In this document: in pieces, positions 8,060 to 17,048 of the stretch
Numbering within the stretch: position 1 is the stretch's first letter
Layout of the letters: the number at the start of each line of letters is the position of its first letter
Source: Clostridiales bacterium
GTDB taxonomy: Bacteria; Bacillota; Clostridia; Peptostreptococcales; T1SED10-28
DNA: 64,000 bases
Direction of reading: 5' to 3'
NCBI GenBank assembly: GCA_007120165.1
Contig: SKOH01000021.1
Location: forward strand, 16,892 to 80,891
Position numbers and translations under genes: made by a program
The notes under the pieces: model-generated
What the model was told of the DNA's origin: nothing
Seen by the model: the letters and a program-made list of their open reading frames with translations, nothing else
The model's database searches: none

Positions 8060-8578
8060 TTAGTTTCGCTCTTTTAGCATCTTTAAGGATGCGTCAATGA
8101 AAGCGGGAAGGTCTTTTGGGGTTCTGCTGGTAATTAGATTTCTGTCCACCACTACTTCCCTGTCCACATAATTGGCTCCGGCATTTTTCACATCCATAAT
8201 AACGGATTTATAGCAGGTAAGGGTGCGCCCGCTTAATACTTCCGCCGTTACCAATAATTGCGGTCCATGGCAAATAGTAAAGACCGGCTTATCTAATGTG
8301 AAATAGTTTCGAAGGAAATCCACAATTTTTTCATCGGAACGCAGGGCATCGGGGGAATAGCCTCCGGGAATCAGTAAGGCGACAAAATCTTCGGGAGAGA
8401 CATTATCCGCAACTTCGTCAATAGTCACAGGGTTTTCCCCATTCTTGTCGCTTACTTTCTCGCCTTTTTCCTTGCCGATGTGTACCAGTTCGTAGCCTGC
8501 ATCCTTAAAAGCCTCTGCCGGTTCACTGTACTCCGAGGTTTCATAAAGCTTTCCGATTAAAACACCAATTTTTTTCAC
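8060..8578 (-). CDS. DJ-1/PfpI family protein (type 1 glutamine amidotransferase-like)
   Basis: The 172-residue protein has the DJ-1/PfpI fold with the nucleophile elbow ICHGPQLL, where the cysteine sits next to histidine, and the upstream LLIPGGYSPDALR. Members act as deglycases or chaperones, or as proteases of the PfpI type; YhbO and YraA are close in style. The start is GTG (8576-8578) preceded by AAAGGAGG. It is divergent from ogt, another damage-repair gene, and sits next to a peroxide-defence-type gene, which fits a protein or DNA damage role. Family sure, reaction not. Confidence 0.88.
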   Translation of the reverse strand: MKKIGVLIGKLYETSEYSEPAEAFKDAGYELVHIGKEKGEKVSDKNGENPVTIDEVADNVSPEDFVALLIPGGYSPDALRSDEKIVDFLRNYFTLDKPVFTICHGPQLLVTAEVLSGRTLTCYKSVIMDVKNAGANYVDREVVVDRNLITSRTPKDLPAFIDASLKMLKERN

Positions 8579-8719
8579 CTGTATACCTCCTTTAAAAATA
8601 TCCAGCCTAATATTTAAGGGTTATTAAAACCCGAATCATACATTAGCGATGATACCCAAAAACCAGCAAAATAATCATAGGAGGAAAGGATCGATTGTGG
8701 AATTTTCTCTGGAAAAGCT

Positions 8720-8747
8720 TTGCAAACAGCAGAAATTGAGGTATGAT
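8720..8747 (+). promoter_or_regulatory. Promoter for ogt
   Basis: TTGCAA, a 16-base spacer and TATGAT lie about 40 bases before the TTG start of the methyltransferase gene. Confidence 0.55.
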
Positions 8748-8786
8748 TTTACCATGGAATAAAAGGTCTTAAAGGAGCTGGGTAAA

Positions 8787-9257
8787 TTGATCAAGGGATA
8801 CATCTATCAGACGAAACTTGGTCCGATGACGATTTTGGAAAAAGACGGGTTCTTGGTGGGCATTGAGTTGGGTGAACAAAAAGAACAGAAGTACCCCATA
8901 GAAGAAACGGAAGTAATTAAGAGAGCCTATGGGCAAATTGAGGAATACCTGACAGGAAAAAGACGAAGGTTTGACCTGCCCCTAAGGCCGGAAGGGTCGG
9001 AGTTCCAACAGCAGGTTTGGAAGGCTTTGTTGGAAATTCCCCATGGAAAAACCTGCAGTTATAAAGATTTAGCAGTGAAAATTCAACGGCCCAAAGCCTG
9101 CCGCGCTGTTGGCGGGGCGAATAATAAAAATCCGCTGCCGATTCTGATTCCCTGTCACCGGGTCATCGGGAATAATGGCAAACTGGTCGGGTATCGGGGT
9201 GGGCTTGAAATGAAGGAAAAACTGTTGAGGATTGAATCCTCAAATAATGATCAATAA
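8787..9257 (+). CDS. ogt: Methylated-DNA--[protein]-cysteine S-methyltransferase
   Basis: This suicide enzyme moves the methyl group from O6-methylguanine to its own cysteine. The active-site motif PCHRVIG is present with the following YRGGLEMKEKLL, and the helix-turn-helix DNA-binding part contains GKTCSYKDLA with the recognition stretch RAVGGANNKNP. At 156 residues it is the Ogt-type form without an Ada domain. The start is TTG with AAAGGAG upstream. The first ATG inside the ORF would cut into conserved sequence, so TTG is preferred. Confidence 0.93.
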   Translation: MIKGYIYQTKLGPMTILEKDGFLVGIELGEQKEQKYPIEETEVIKRAYGQIEEYLTGKRRRFDLPLRPEGSEFQQQVWKALLEIPHGKTCSYKDLAVKIQRPKACRAVGGANNKNPLPILIPCHRVIGNNGKLVGYRGGLEMKEKLLRIESSNNDQ

Positions 9258-9352
9258 AAATGACAATCAGCGGATCATAAGGATTTTATGAACCTTCGAT
9301 TAATGACGGCAAGTGTCAATACGACTAAGAATAGAGTAAAGGAGAAGTATAT

Positions 9353-9610
9353 ATGAGCAACGAATTCCCCTATGTAATTACATTTGATTCCACCCATGCA
9401 GCGATGGATGCAGAAAAAAAGCTCTTAAAAACCGGTATAAAAATTCATATGATCCCCACGCCAAGGCAGATCACGGCAAACTGCGGTCTTTCCCTGAAGA
9501 TTACGGGAATAACTCGGGAGGATTTGGAAGATCTTTTAGCCGAATTAGAGATCAAGGGAAAGGCCCTTTATCGAATGGAGAGTTATCATAAAATTGAAAA
9601 GATCAAATAG
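9353..9610 (+). CDS. DUF3343 (putative Se/S carrier-like) protein
   Basis: The 85-residue protein resembles the DUF3343 family: FDSTHAAMDAEKKLL near the start, then IPTPRQITANCGLSLK with a single conserved cysteine, and a short C-terminal alpha/beta part. The family has been labelled putative selenium/sulfur carrier, based mostly on linkage with selenium genes rather than biochemistry. A selenium-using gene (mnmH) lies 3 kb further on, which is weak support. AAAGGAG lies before the ATG, 95 bases after ogt. Family assignment good, function unproven. Confidence 0.75.
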   Translation: MSNEFPYVITFDSTHAAMDAEKKLLKTGIKIHMIPTPRQITANCGLSLKITGITREDLEDLLAELEIKGKALYRMESYHKIEKIK

Positions 9611-9747
9611 GTTTCTTATAACTAATATAAAAAAGAAAATAGATGTATTCGGTTAAGAGATGGTAACGATTATAAATAAAAATGATGAAATGTACAAAGA
9701 TGGAAATAAGTAATTGCCAAAACGAATAATCAGAAAGGAAGTGGAGC

Positions 9748-10329
9748 ATGGCTCATAAGTTTGATCCGAAAAACAAAAAAAAACTTCAATCCAAAGATCG
9801 GCGGCAAAATCTTCCTCCGGATAGGGTGTTAGCGAAAATCGGTCTTCAGCCTGGTCAGAATTTCATTGATATCGGATGCGGTGTCGGTTACTTCAGCCTT
9901 CCCGCATCAAAGATCCTGGGGCCGAAGGGCAGGGTTTATGCCCTGGATACTTCTGAAGAGATGACCGAATTTTTGAAATCGGAGTTAAAAGCACTATCCA
10001 TTGAAAATGTTCAAGTGGCAAACTCTACGGAGTACGGATTCCCCCTGAAGGATGCTGCGGGAGAGATGCTGCTGATGTCCATGGTACTTCATGAAGTGGA
10101 GGATAAGCGGCGATTTTTACAGGAAGCCCGGCGCACATTAAAGAGCGGAGGGAAGATCATCATCATCGAATGGGTAAAAAAAGAGACGGAACAGGGTCCG
10201 CCTCTGATACATCGCCTGGATCCCCAGGAGACCAAAGATTATTTAATTGATGCGGGATTTAAAACCCCTGCGGTAATCAATATAGATGAGGTGGCAAAGA
10301 CCTTTTATCTTATTACTGCCGAAGCTTAG
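9748..10329 (+). CDS. Class I SAM-dependent methyltransferase
   Basis: This is a 193-residue Rossmann-type methyltransferase (Methyltransf_11/25 style). Motif I is FIDIGCGVGYFSLPA, the acidic residue binding the ribose follows in YALDTSEEM, and the post-II region is LMSMVLHEVEDKRRFLQEA. The lysine-rich N terminus (KFDPKNKKK) is common in UbiE-like small-molecule methyltransferases of Firmicutes. No neighbour reveals the substrate. The stop codon is only five bases from that of the convergent peptidase gene, with no room for a terminator. Confidence 0.85.
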   Translation: MAHKFDPKNKKKLQSKDRRQNLPPDRVLAKIGLQPGQNFIDIGCGVGYFSLPASKILGPKGRVYALDTSEEMTEFLKSELKALSIENVQVANSTEYGFPLKDAAGEMLLMSMVLHEVEDKRRFLQEARRTLKSGGKIIIIEWVKKETEQGPPLIHRLDPQETKDYLIDAGFKTPAVINIDEVAKTFYLITAEA

Positions 10330-10334
10330 ATATT

Positions 10335-12401
10335 TTACCCCTCGGTATCGTTTTGTAATTCCATATGGAGAAAACTTAAGAAATCCGTCCATTCTTCAAT
10401 GATTTTATAGGTCGGCTTCCCGTGTCCATGGCCGGCCTTTTTCTCCAGCCGAAAGATTACCGGATTGGAAGCTTCGGGATTTTTTTCCGCGGCCTGTTGC
10501 AGGGTGGCGGCAAACTTCATTCCGTGGGCCGGGACCACCCGGTTGTCTCCCTCCGCCGAGGATATCAGTATTGGGGGATAAGTGGTATTTTCATCAACAT
10601 TATGAAGGGGAGAATACCGATATAAAAATGTAAAGTGTTCCGGGTTTTCTGCCGTACCATACTCGGGGACCCAGTAACGACCAATGGTAAACTTATGGTA
10701 CCGCAGCATATCGATTACCGGAACGGAGGAAATAACCGCTCCGAATAAATCCGGGCGCTGAATCATAGAGGCGGCCACCAAAAGACCACCGTTGCTGCGT
10801 CCATATATACCCAGTTTTTCAGGACTTGTGTAGTGATGATCCACCAGCCACTGACCACAGGCAATAAAATCCTCGTATACCTTTTGCTTATTGGACAGGG
10901 TTCCGGCCTGATGCCAATGATCGCCGTATTCGCCACCCCCGCGAAGATTTGCCACTACATACAGTCCACCCTCTTCCAGCCAGGGAAGAATACCGGGATT
11001 ATACTGAGGGGTCATGGAAATATTAAAACCACCGTACCCATAGAGCAGCGCTTTCTGCGGGGCATCCAATGTCAGGTCCTTCTTGCCGGTAATGAACATC
11101 GGGATTTCCGTACCGTCCTTGGAAGGTATAAAGACTTGACGGGTTTCGTAGTCTTCGTTATCAAAAAGCACTTTGGAGTGACAAATTTCAGAAAGACCTT
11201 GAACGTCAAAGTTGTACTTATAAATAGAGGTGGGGGATAAAAAGTTCGTAATGCCGATATACATTTCCCGGTGGTTTCGTTTTCCGCTGACACCCACTAC
11301 ACTGGAAAACTCGGGGATATCAATGTTCGTTAAATATTCCCCGTCGATGGCATAAATGGCCAGTTTATGGGTACAGTCGGTCAATAACGTTAAAACAAAG
11401 GACTGATGCACCATGCGGGCATCCTGGATAACCGATTTCCCCTCAGGAATAATTTCCTTAAGGCTCCCGTTGGTGCCGTTAATAGAAATCCTGATGATGC
11501 GTTTTCGATCCGCATCCAAATCCGTCAGAAAATAAAAGTCGGTACCATCATTGGAAATATACCGGGCTTCCGCTTCCCCTTCCTCAAAGACCGGATAGAA
11601 GCCTTTTTCGGGACGGTTCAGATCCAATACGTAAAAGCCGTTTTTCGGCGAGGTTCCCCGGCGAAGGTAGAGCCCTAAAAATCGGAAATCATCGGTAACA
11701 ATGGGCTGAAAACCAAGCTCCTTATCTTCGGGATCTTCGTAGATCAGCCGGTCCTTATTTTGCGGCGTGCCTAAGCGGTGATAATAGACCTTTGCAGAAT
11801 TCCCCTCATCCTCCGAGGCCCGGGTGGCAGGATCGGGAAAACGGGTGTAGTAAAAACCTTCTGAATCCCCGTCCCAAGCCACGGCAGTAAACTTAACCCA
11901 GGAGATCCTGTCGGATAACTCCTCAAAGGTATCGCTGTTAACGATGCGGATTTCCTGCCAGTCGCTGCCCTGTTTCGATCGTCCATAGGCCACGTACTTC
12001 CCGTCCCTGCTGACAAAATAACTGCTGAGGGCTACGGTTTGATCGTCGCTGAATTTGTTTGGATCGATTAAGGTTTCGGTGTGCAGATCCCGATCCTTCT
12101 TTACGTAGAGTTTCGGCTGATTATTTTCTTCCGAGGCTTTTAAAAAATACAGGAAGCTTTTGACCCGCTCCGGAACGAAGTATTTGGTGTATTGGAAGTG
12201 GTTTTGCAGTTGAAAGCGGTAATCCTCTCTTTTTTCATTTCCCGAGAAGTACTCAGATGTATGTTCCTCCTGTGTTTTAAGCCACTCCCTGGTATCTTCC
12301 CTCTCCGGGTCCTCTAAAAACCGATAAGGGTCCATCACCCTGGTTCCGTGAATCATCTCTTCTTTTAAGTAGTCATTGGACTTTTTCATAAGATTGATCA
12401 C
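10335..12401 (-). CDS. Prolyl oligopeptidase family serine peptidase (S9A)
   Basis: This is a full-length 688-residue enzyme. It has an N-terminal seven-bladed propeller with the family opening HGTRVMDPYRFLEDPERED, and a C-terminal alpha/beta hydrolase domain with the nucleophile in GIYGRSNGGLL and the histidine in KAGHGHGKPT. It cleaves short peptides after proline in the cytoplasm and fits a peptide-fermenting lifestyle. The start is uncertain. A GTG at 12401 overlaps the mnmH stop as GTGA, which suggests re-initiation, but GGGAG touches it; the ATG at 12389 has the same GGGAG 11 bases away. Operon partner of mnmH. Confidence 0.93.
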   Translation of the reverse strand: MINLMKKSNDYLKEEMIHGTRVMDPYRFLEDPEREDTREWLKTQEEHTSEYFSGNEKREDYRFQLQNHFQYTKYFVPERVKSFLYFLKASEENNQPKLYVKKDRDLHTETLIDPNKFSDDQTVALSSYFVSRDGKYVAYGRSKQGSDWQEIRIVNSDTFEELSDRISWVKFTAVAWDGDSEGFYYTRFPDPATRASEDEGNSAKVYYHRLGTPQNKDRLIYEDPEDKELGFQPIVTDDFRFLGLYLRRGTSPKNGFYVLDLNRPEKGFYPVFEEGEAEARYISNDGTDFYFLTDLDADRKRIIRISINGTNGSLKEIIPEGKSVIQDARMVHQSFVLTLLTDCTHKLAIYAIDGEYLTNIDIPEFSSVVGVSGKRNHREMYIGITNFLSPTSIYKYNFDVQGLSEICHSKVLFDNEDYETRQVFIPSKDGTEIPMFITGKKDLTLDAPQKALLYGYGGFNISMTPQYNPGILPWLEEGGLYVVANLRGGGEYGDHWHQAGTLSNKQKVYEDFIACGQWLVDHHYTSPEKLGIYGRSNGGLLVAASMIQRPDLFGAVISSVPVIDMLRYHKFTIGRYWVPEYGTAENPEHFTFLYRYSPLHNVDENTTYPPILISSAEGDNRVVPAHGMKFAATLQQAAEKNPEASNPVIFRLEKKAGHGHGKPTYKIIEEWTDFLSFLHMELQNDTEG

Positions 12402-13450
12402 TCCCGTTTAAAATTTTTGGAAAAATTTCTGCTGTCAAGCCAGGAAAACAGATCCTCGGCTAAATTCTCATAAGTGAATTCCGCTAAATTCCCTTCGTAG
12501 CGTTTAAGGGATTTTTGATAAAGAGGGTCATAATATTCAAGCATTAAGATCTCAATCATTTTTTCGTAATCCTTGGTTTGAAGGGCCTCAGTCAAGGTAT
12601 CTACTTTTTCTTTCCCGAGGATTTTCTTCAGGCGCTGAATTTTTTGTAAAAGATCCTCTTCGGTGAGGGTATGGTCCGTCACATAATCATGATAAATAAG
12701 GGCGATTCGGTTTTGCAGGGAGGTCTTTACCAGAACATGATTTGTAGAGTTAACCAGGCCCTGATAGAGCTCTTCGGGAACCGTAACCTTTCCGATTCGG
12801 CGGCTTTCCATTTCCACAAAGCAGTAATCTTTTGCAATCGACGAGAGGGTAAAATACAGCAGCGACTCAAAATACTTTTGGGACGGACTGTTTCCCGGAT
12901 ACATAATTTCTCCGAAAACCGAGCCGCTGTTTTGGGCCAGCCCTTCAAGGTCCAGAACCGGAAGGCCTTTTTTATCAAGAAGGGTTAAGATTTCCGTCTT
13001 TCCTACGCCGGTGTAGCCGTGCAGTACTATAAAGTTCATTTTTTCGCCGAAGAGGGCCAGCTTCTCTCTTACAAAGTTTCGGTAGCTTTTATAGCCCCCC
13101 TCCAGCTGCAATACGGGAAAGCCCAGGGAGTAAAGGTGTTTTACCAATAAACCGCTTCGCATACCTCCCCGATAACAGTAAAATATCACTTGGTAGCCTT
13201 CGTTTGCAAAAGTATGGATTTTTTCCTGTAAATCCGTTAACTTTTGATGACCATATACCAGCGCCAGATTTTTCGCCCGGTCAGGATCCTTTTTATAAAG
13301 GGTACCCACCTCGTGGCGCTCGTCGTTGGTGAGAATCGGAAAATTCATCGCCCCGGGAATATGGTCCTCTTCAAACTCCTTGGGGGTTCGAAGGTCGATA
13401 ATCGGTTCTTTATTGCCGGGTAAAACTTTTTCAATGGCTATCGTTTTCAT
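12398..13450 (-). CDS. mnmH: tRNA 2-selenouridine synthase
   Basis: MnmH (SelU/YbbB) swaps sulfur for selenium in the wobble 2-thiouridine of tRNAs, using selenophosphate. The N-terminal rhodanese domain has its catalytic cysteine in IFYCYRGGMRSG. A P-loop, GYTGVGKTEIL, opens the C-terminal nucleotide-binding domain (roughly residues 140-300). The ORF track begins 20 codons upstream, but the -35 element overlaps that start, and the ATG at 13450 has AGGTG before it, so 350 residues is preferred. The gene implies that the genome also has selenophosphate synthetase (selD), which is not in this window. Confidence 0.92.
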   Translation of the reverse strand: MKTIAIEKVLPGNKEPIIDLRTPKEFEEDHIPGAMNFPILTNDERHEVGTLYKKDPDRAKNLALVYGHQKLTDLQEKIHTFANEGYQVIFYCYRGGMRSGLLVKHLYSLGFPVLQLEGGYKSYRNFVREKLALFGEKMNFIVLHGYTGVGKTEILTLLDKKGLPVLDLEGLAQNSGSVFGEIMYPGNSPSQKYFESLLYFTLSSIAKDYCFVEMESRRIGKVTVPEELYQGLVNSTNHVLVKTSLQNRIALIYHDYVTDHTLTEEDLLQKIQRLKKILGKEKVDTLTEALQTKDYEKMIEILMLEYYDPLYQKSLKRYEGNLAEFTYENLAEDLFSWLDSRNFSKNFKRE

Positions 13451-13481
13451 AGTGCACCTGCTTTTACTTATATTGTATAGG

Positions 13482-13510
13482 ATAATATTATTGTACCCCA
13501 GATGGAACAA
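13482..13510 (-). promoter_or_regulatory. Promoter for mnmH-peptidase operon
   Basis: On the minus strand TTGTTC, a 17-base spacer and TATTAT lie 30 bases before the chosen mnmH start. It supports the shorter mnmH reading frame. Confidence 0.6.
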
Positions 13511-13592
13511 AAAACAAAATTCAAAGACAAATTTCTTATAACTGCGTATATTAAAGTATAGGAAGAATCGAAATCGAATGGAGGGATGACAG

Positions 13593-14735
13593 GTGAAAAA
13601 AGTTTATGCGGGGAAATGGACCTTAGCCCTTACCTTTATTTTACTGGGCGGCAGTATCCTCTGGAATATGTATGCCGCGCCAAAGATTGTTATTGCTGAT
13701 TTTTACCCCCTGGTACTGGTATTATTAGGCATGGAGATTATTATTAAAGCCCTGACAAAAAAGGGAAGAAAAGTATCGTTGGAGGCAGGGAGCATCATAC
13801 TGCTGGTACTGGTCATGATTTTTGTGAATCTGATGCCCTTTACCTTTCTCGGACCCCGGAGCGATGATCTTTTCTCCGAGGATCATCCCGTGGGAGCGTT
13901 TTTCCGGGAGCTTTCCCAAGGGAATGTGGTAATTAATTTTGATGGTATCGGAAGCTTTAATACCACCTATGAAATAGAAGAGACCTTTTCGGTGGAGGAT
14001 ATTGACGCTTTGAAACTAGAAAACGCCTTCGGAAACATTACCCTGGAGTCCTGGCAGGGGGAAGAGATAAAAGTGCTCATCCAGATACAGTCCGATACAG
14101 ACGATCAGGAATACGTAGAGGGACTAAAGGAGGCGCTGTTATCCTCGGAGACGGAAGAAAATACGCTGCTGCTTGCCTCCAACAACCGCAGGTATTTAGA
14201 GGACTCCAGAGTAAATAGCCTTCGAATGAATTACCAGATATTTATTCCTGAAGGAGAAGCCTTTTCTTTGTTTGAAATAGTCAATGAATTTGGGGATGTC
14301 AAAGTCGCGGAGATAGAAAGCGGACTGCGTGTAAATAATCGGCACGGAGATGTTAAAATTGTTGACGCCGGTAATTTTGTTGAGGTGGAAAACCATTTTG
14401 GAGACGTAACCCTTGGGGCGATAAACGGTGAGGTAAAAATTATGAATCGCCACGGCGATGTTACATTGGAAAATGAACAGGAGATTCTGACCGAGCTGAC
14501 CATAGAAAATGAGTTCGGATCCGTTCATCTACAGCTCTTCGAGGAGCAGCCGGGAGTATTTGATTTACGCACCGGTTTTGGCGATATTAATCAAAACCTT
14601 ATCCTGGCAGAAGGCGGCTTTGAGGAAACCCGGGGATCCAATGAACAGCGTTTTCAGGGCACCGTGGGCACCGGCGGAGGACATATATCGATTCAAAATC
14701 GCCACGGAGATATCACAATAGAAATCCACCGCTAA
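13593..14735 (+). CDS. Membrane-anchored DUF4097-like beta-repeat protein (LiaF-like N terminus)
   Basis: The N-terminal 85 residues hold three hydrophobic helices with short loops, in the style of LiaI/LiaF envelope-stress proteins. The rest is a beta-rich domain of the putative-adhesin DUF4097 type, with short repeats about 20 residues apart that alternate two patterns: NEFGDV/NHFGDV/NEFGSV and NRHGDV/NRHGDI. Such repeats build a beta-helix or stacked-sheet surface. The start is GTG with GGAGGG before it. It probably sits on the outside of the membrane or modulates an envelope sensor, but no kinase/regulator pair is next to it. Family reasonable, role unknown. Confidence 0.65.
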   Translation: MKKVYAGKWTLALTFILLGGSILWNMYAAPKIVIADFYPLVLVLLGMEIIIKALTKKGRKVSLEAGSIILLVLVMIFVNLMPFTFLGPRSDDLFSEDHPVGAFFRELSQGNVVINFDGIGSFNTTYEIEETFSVEDIDALKLENAFGNITLESWQGEEIKVLIQIQSDTDDQEYVEGLKEALLSSETEENTLLLASNNRRYLEDSRVNSLRMNYQIFIPEGEAFSLFEIVNEFGDVKVAEIESGLRVNNRHGDVKIVDAGNFVEVENHFGDVTLGAINGEVKIMNRHGDVTLENEQEILTELTIENEFGSVHLQLFEEQPGVFDLRTGFGDINQNLILAEGGFEETRGSNEQRFQGTVGTGGGHISIQNRHGDITIEIHR

Positions 14736-14763
14736 AGGGAGAAGAATTTTCTCCCTTTTTTTC
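14734..14763 (+). terminator. Rho-independent terminator
   Basis: AAAGGGAGAA pairs with TTCTCCCTTT, followed by a T tract, directly at the stop of the DUF4097-like gene. Confidence 0.85.
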
Positions 14764-14766
14764 TTA

Positions 14767-14775
14767 TGTTATAAT
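14767..14775 (+). promoter_or_regulatory. Extended -10 promoter for the helicase gene
   Basis: TGTTATAAT is a TG-N-TATAAT extended -10 element just after the terminator and 30 bases before the helicase ATG. No good -35 is visible. Confidence 0.5.
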
Positions 14776-14805
14776 AAAAGCTACTACTAAATAGATGGTG
14801 ATAAA

Positions 14806-16977
14806 ATGGATATTAATAATTATTTGAATAAAAAGTTTTCCATCCTCTGCAATACCCAGCAGCAACAGGCAATGGAACACGTAAAGGGCCCTGCCATTGT
14901 GTTGGCAGTGGCAGGCTCGGGAAAAACCACCACACTGGTGTCCCGTACTGCAAATCTGATTTTAAATCACGGGGTACATCCTGAAGAGATTTATACGATG
15001 ACCTTCTCAAAAGCCTCGGCCCGGGATATGGCCCAGCGTTTTGAGGAGTTATTCGGGGAGGAAGTTAACGGGCTGCCGAACTTTTCCACGATTCACAGCT
15101 TCGCCTTTCGAATCGTAAAGTTTGTGTTTAAGCAGAAAAAGCGTCAGATTTCCATATTGGAAGAGGAGAGCAAAAACCCCGGGGAAAAGAGCAAAACTGC
15201 CGTTCTGGGAGCGCTGTTTCAAAAGTATAACGGAGAGTATCCTACGGAGGAAAAAATCGAAAATCTGGTAACAAAACTCAGTTTCGTAAAAAACCGGATG
15301 ATACCCTATGACCAGTTAAAAAACCATGAAGCCGTAGGGGAAATTCTCAATTTCGAAAAAATTTATAAAGATTATGAGATTTATAAGAAACAAAAGGACG
15401 TGATTGATTACGATGATATGCTGATCCTGGCCCTGAAAATCCTGCAAAACAGTATGGATCTATTGCAGCGTTGTCGAAGAATTTATCCTTATATTCAGGT
15501 GGATGAGTTTCAGGACACCAGTCCCCTTCAGTTTGAAATTATCAAAACCCTGGCCTTTCCCGGAAACAATCTCTTTGTGGTAGGGGATGATGATCAGGGA
15601 ATTTATTCCTGGCGGGGAACGGATCCGAAAATTATGTTGGATTTCCCGGAGATTTATAAAGAAGCGAAGGTCTATTTTATGGAAGAAAACTTTCGAAGCA
15701 CACCGGAACTGGTGAATCTGGCCAATAGCTTAATCGAAAAAAACAAGGACCGCTACCGGAAAAAAAGCTTTACCAAAAATCCGTCGAATCCGGGGATTAC
15801 CAAAAGAGTATACCGGGATGAGAAGGATCAGCTTCAGGGAATTCTTCAGGAACTGAAGGCGGAGGAAAACCTTGGGGATGTGGCCATTCTTTTTCGAAAC
15901 AACGTTTCAGCCATACCGCTGATCAAAGCCCTGCATAATGAGGCCCTGCCCTTTTATATACGGGACTACCGGAATAAATTTTTTAACCACTGGGTAATTC
16001 AGGATTTAAAAGCTTTTATGGCGGTGGCCATGGATCCCGGAGATTTATCCTCATTTAACCGGATATATTACAAAAATGATGCCTATCTATCAAAAAAAAT
16101 GATGTTCTACACTGAGGAAATGCTGAGAAAACGCTCAAGTCTTACAAACATTTTTGAGGCCATGCTCAGCTATCCCGGCATGAAGCGGTATCAGGGCCAG
16201 CGGATTGAAAAAATCCAGCGGGGATTTGAATCCCTGGGCGGTAAAAAGGGGGAAGAGATCATCCGCTTTATCGAAGAGAACCTGGGATACGGGGATTTTC
16301 TGGAACGTAAATCCGACCACAGCGGGGCTTCGATGGAAAACGGCCGAGGAATTCTGGATACCGTAAGAGCTCTTACGGCAGACCTGGAGAGTATTTCGGG
16401 CTTTGATGCCAGTATGGAGGAATTCAAAGAGATTTTGGAACAGGGAAAGAGAAACTTCGGCAAAGGGGTGACCTTAACCACGGTCCACTCGGCCAAGGGC
16501 CTGGAATTTCCAAAAGTTTATGTAATGGACTTAATGAATGAGGTTTTCCCCAGTGCCGACAGTTTGAAAAAATCCAGGGAACAAAAGGATGAAGCCTGCC
16601 TGGAAGAGGAAAGACGCCTGTTTTATGTAGCTCTTACCCGGGCAAAATCCCGGCTGTTATTACTTTCGATGGAAAAACGGTACGGTGCCGTGGTAGAGCC
16701 TTCCAGGTTTTTAGAGGAAATCAGAGGGAATCTGAAAAGCCGCAATTGGAAAAATCAGTGGAAGGCCCGTCTTTTTCAAAGAATTGAAAAGTCATCGGGA
16801 AAGGTCCAGGGAAAGGAATTTCAGACCTTGAACCGGGAGATTTATCATAAAACCTTCGGAAGGGGCATCATCACAGAATTCCACGAGGAAGACCGAATTA
16901 CCGTCCGGTTTCACGAGGGAGGAGAAAAAGTCCTTCATCTTCAATATTTAATGGAAAAGGATCTGATCCGTTTTTAA
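14806..16977 (+). CDS. UvrD/PcrA-like superfamily 1 DNA helicase
   Basis: The 723-residue protein has the full set of SF1A motifs: AVAGSGKTTTL (I), VDEFQDTS (II), GDDDQGIYSWRG (III), ENFRS (IV), TVHSAKGLEFPKVYV (V) and RRLFYVALTRAK (VI). The C-terminal 45 residues (HKTFGRGIITEF..ITVRF) look like the Tudor-like tail that in PcrA contacts RNA polymerase. It is likely to unwind DNA in repair or at transcription-replication conflicts. It is compact beside canonical PcrA and may be a paralogue, so no symbol is given. pgeF follows without a clear terminator. Confidence 0.9.
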   Translation: MDINNYLNKKFSILCNTQQQQAMEHVKGPAIVLAVAGSGKTTTLVSRTANLILNHGVHPEEIYTMTFSKASARDMAQRFEELFGEEVNGLPNFSTIHSFAFRIVKFVFKQKKRQISILEEESKNPGEKSKTAVLGALFQKYNGEYPTEEKIENLVTKLSFVKNRMIPYDQLKNHEAVGEILNFEKIYKDYEIYKKQKDVIDYDDMLILALKILQNSMDLLQRCRRIYPYIQVDEFQDTSPLQFEIIKTLAFPGNNLFVVGDDDQGIYSWRGTDPKIMLDFPEIYKEAKVYFMEENFRSTPELVNLANSLIEKNKDRYRKKSFTKNPSNPGITKRVYRDEKDQLQGILQELKAEENLGDVAILFRNNVSAIPLIKALHNEALPFYIRDYRNKFFNHWVIQDLKAFMAVAMDPGDLSSFNRIYYKNDAYLSKKMMFYTEEMLRKRSSLTNIFEAMLSYPGMKRYQGQRIEKIQRGFESLGGKKGEEIIRFIEENLGYGDFLERKSDHSGASMENGRGILDTVRALTADLESISGFDASMEEFKEILEQGKRNFGKGVTLTTVHSAKGLEFPKVYVMDLMNEVFPSADSLKKSREQKDEACLEEERRLFYVALTRAKSRLLLLSMEKRYGAVVEPSRFLEEIRGNLKSRNWKNQWKARLFQRIEKSSGKVQGKEFQTLNREIYHKTFGRGIITEFHEEDRITVRFHEGGEKVLHLQYLMEKDLIRF

Positions 16978-17048
16978 GTTAAAAGCATAAAGAGTCCGAT
17001 ACATTCAGGGATTTCAAAGAAGATTATTATACAGAAAGGGTTGAAAAA

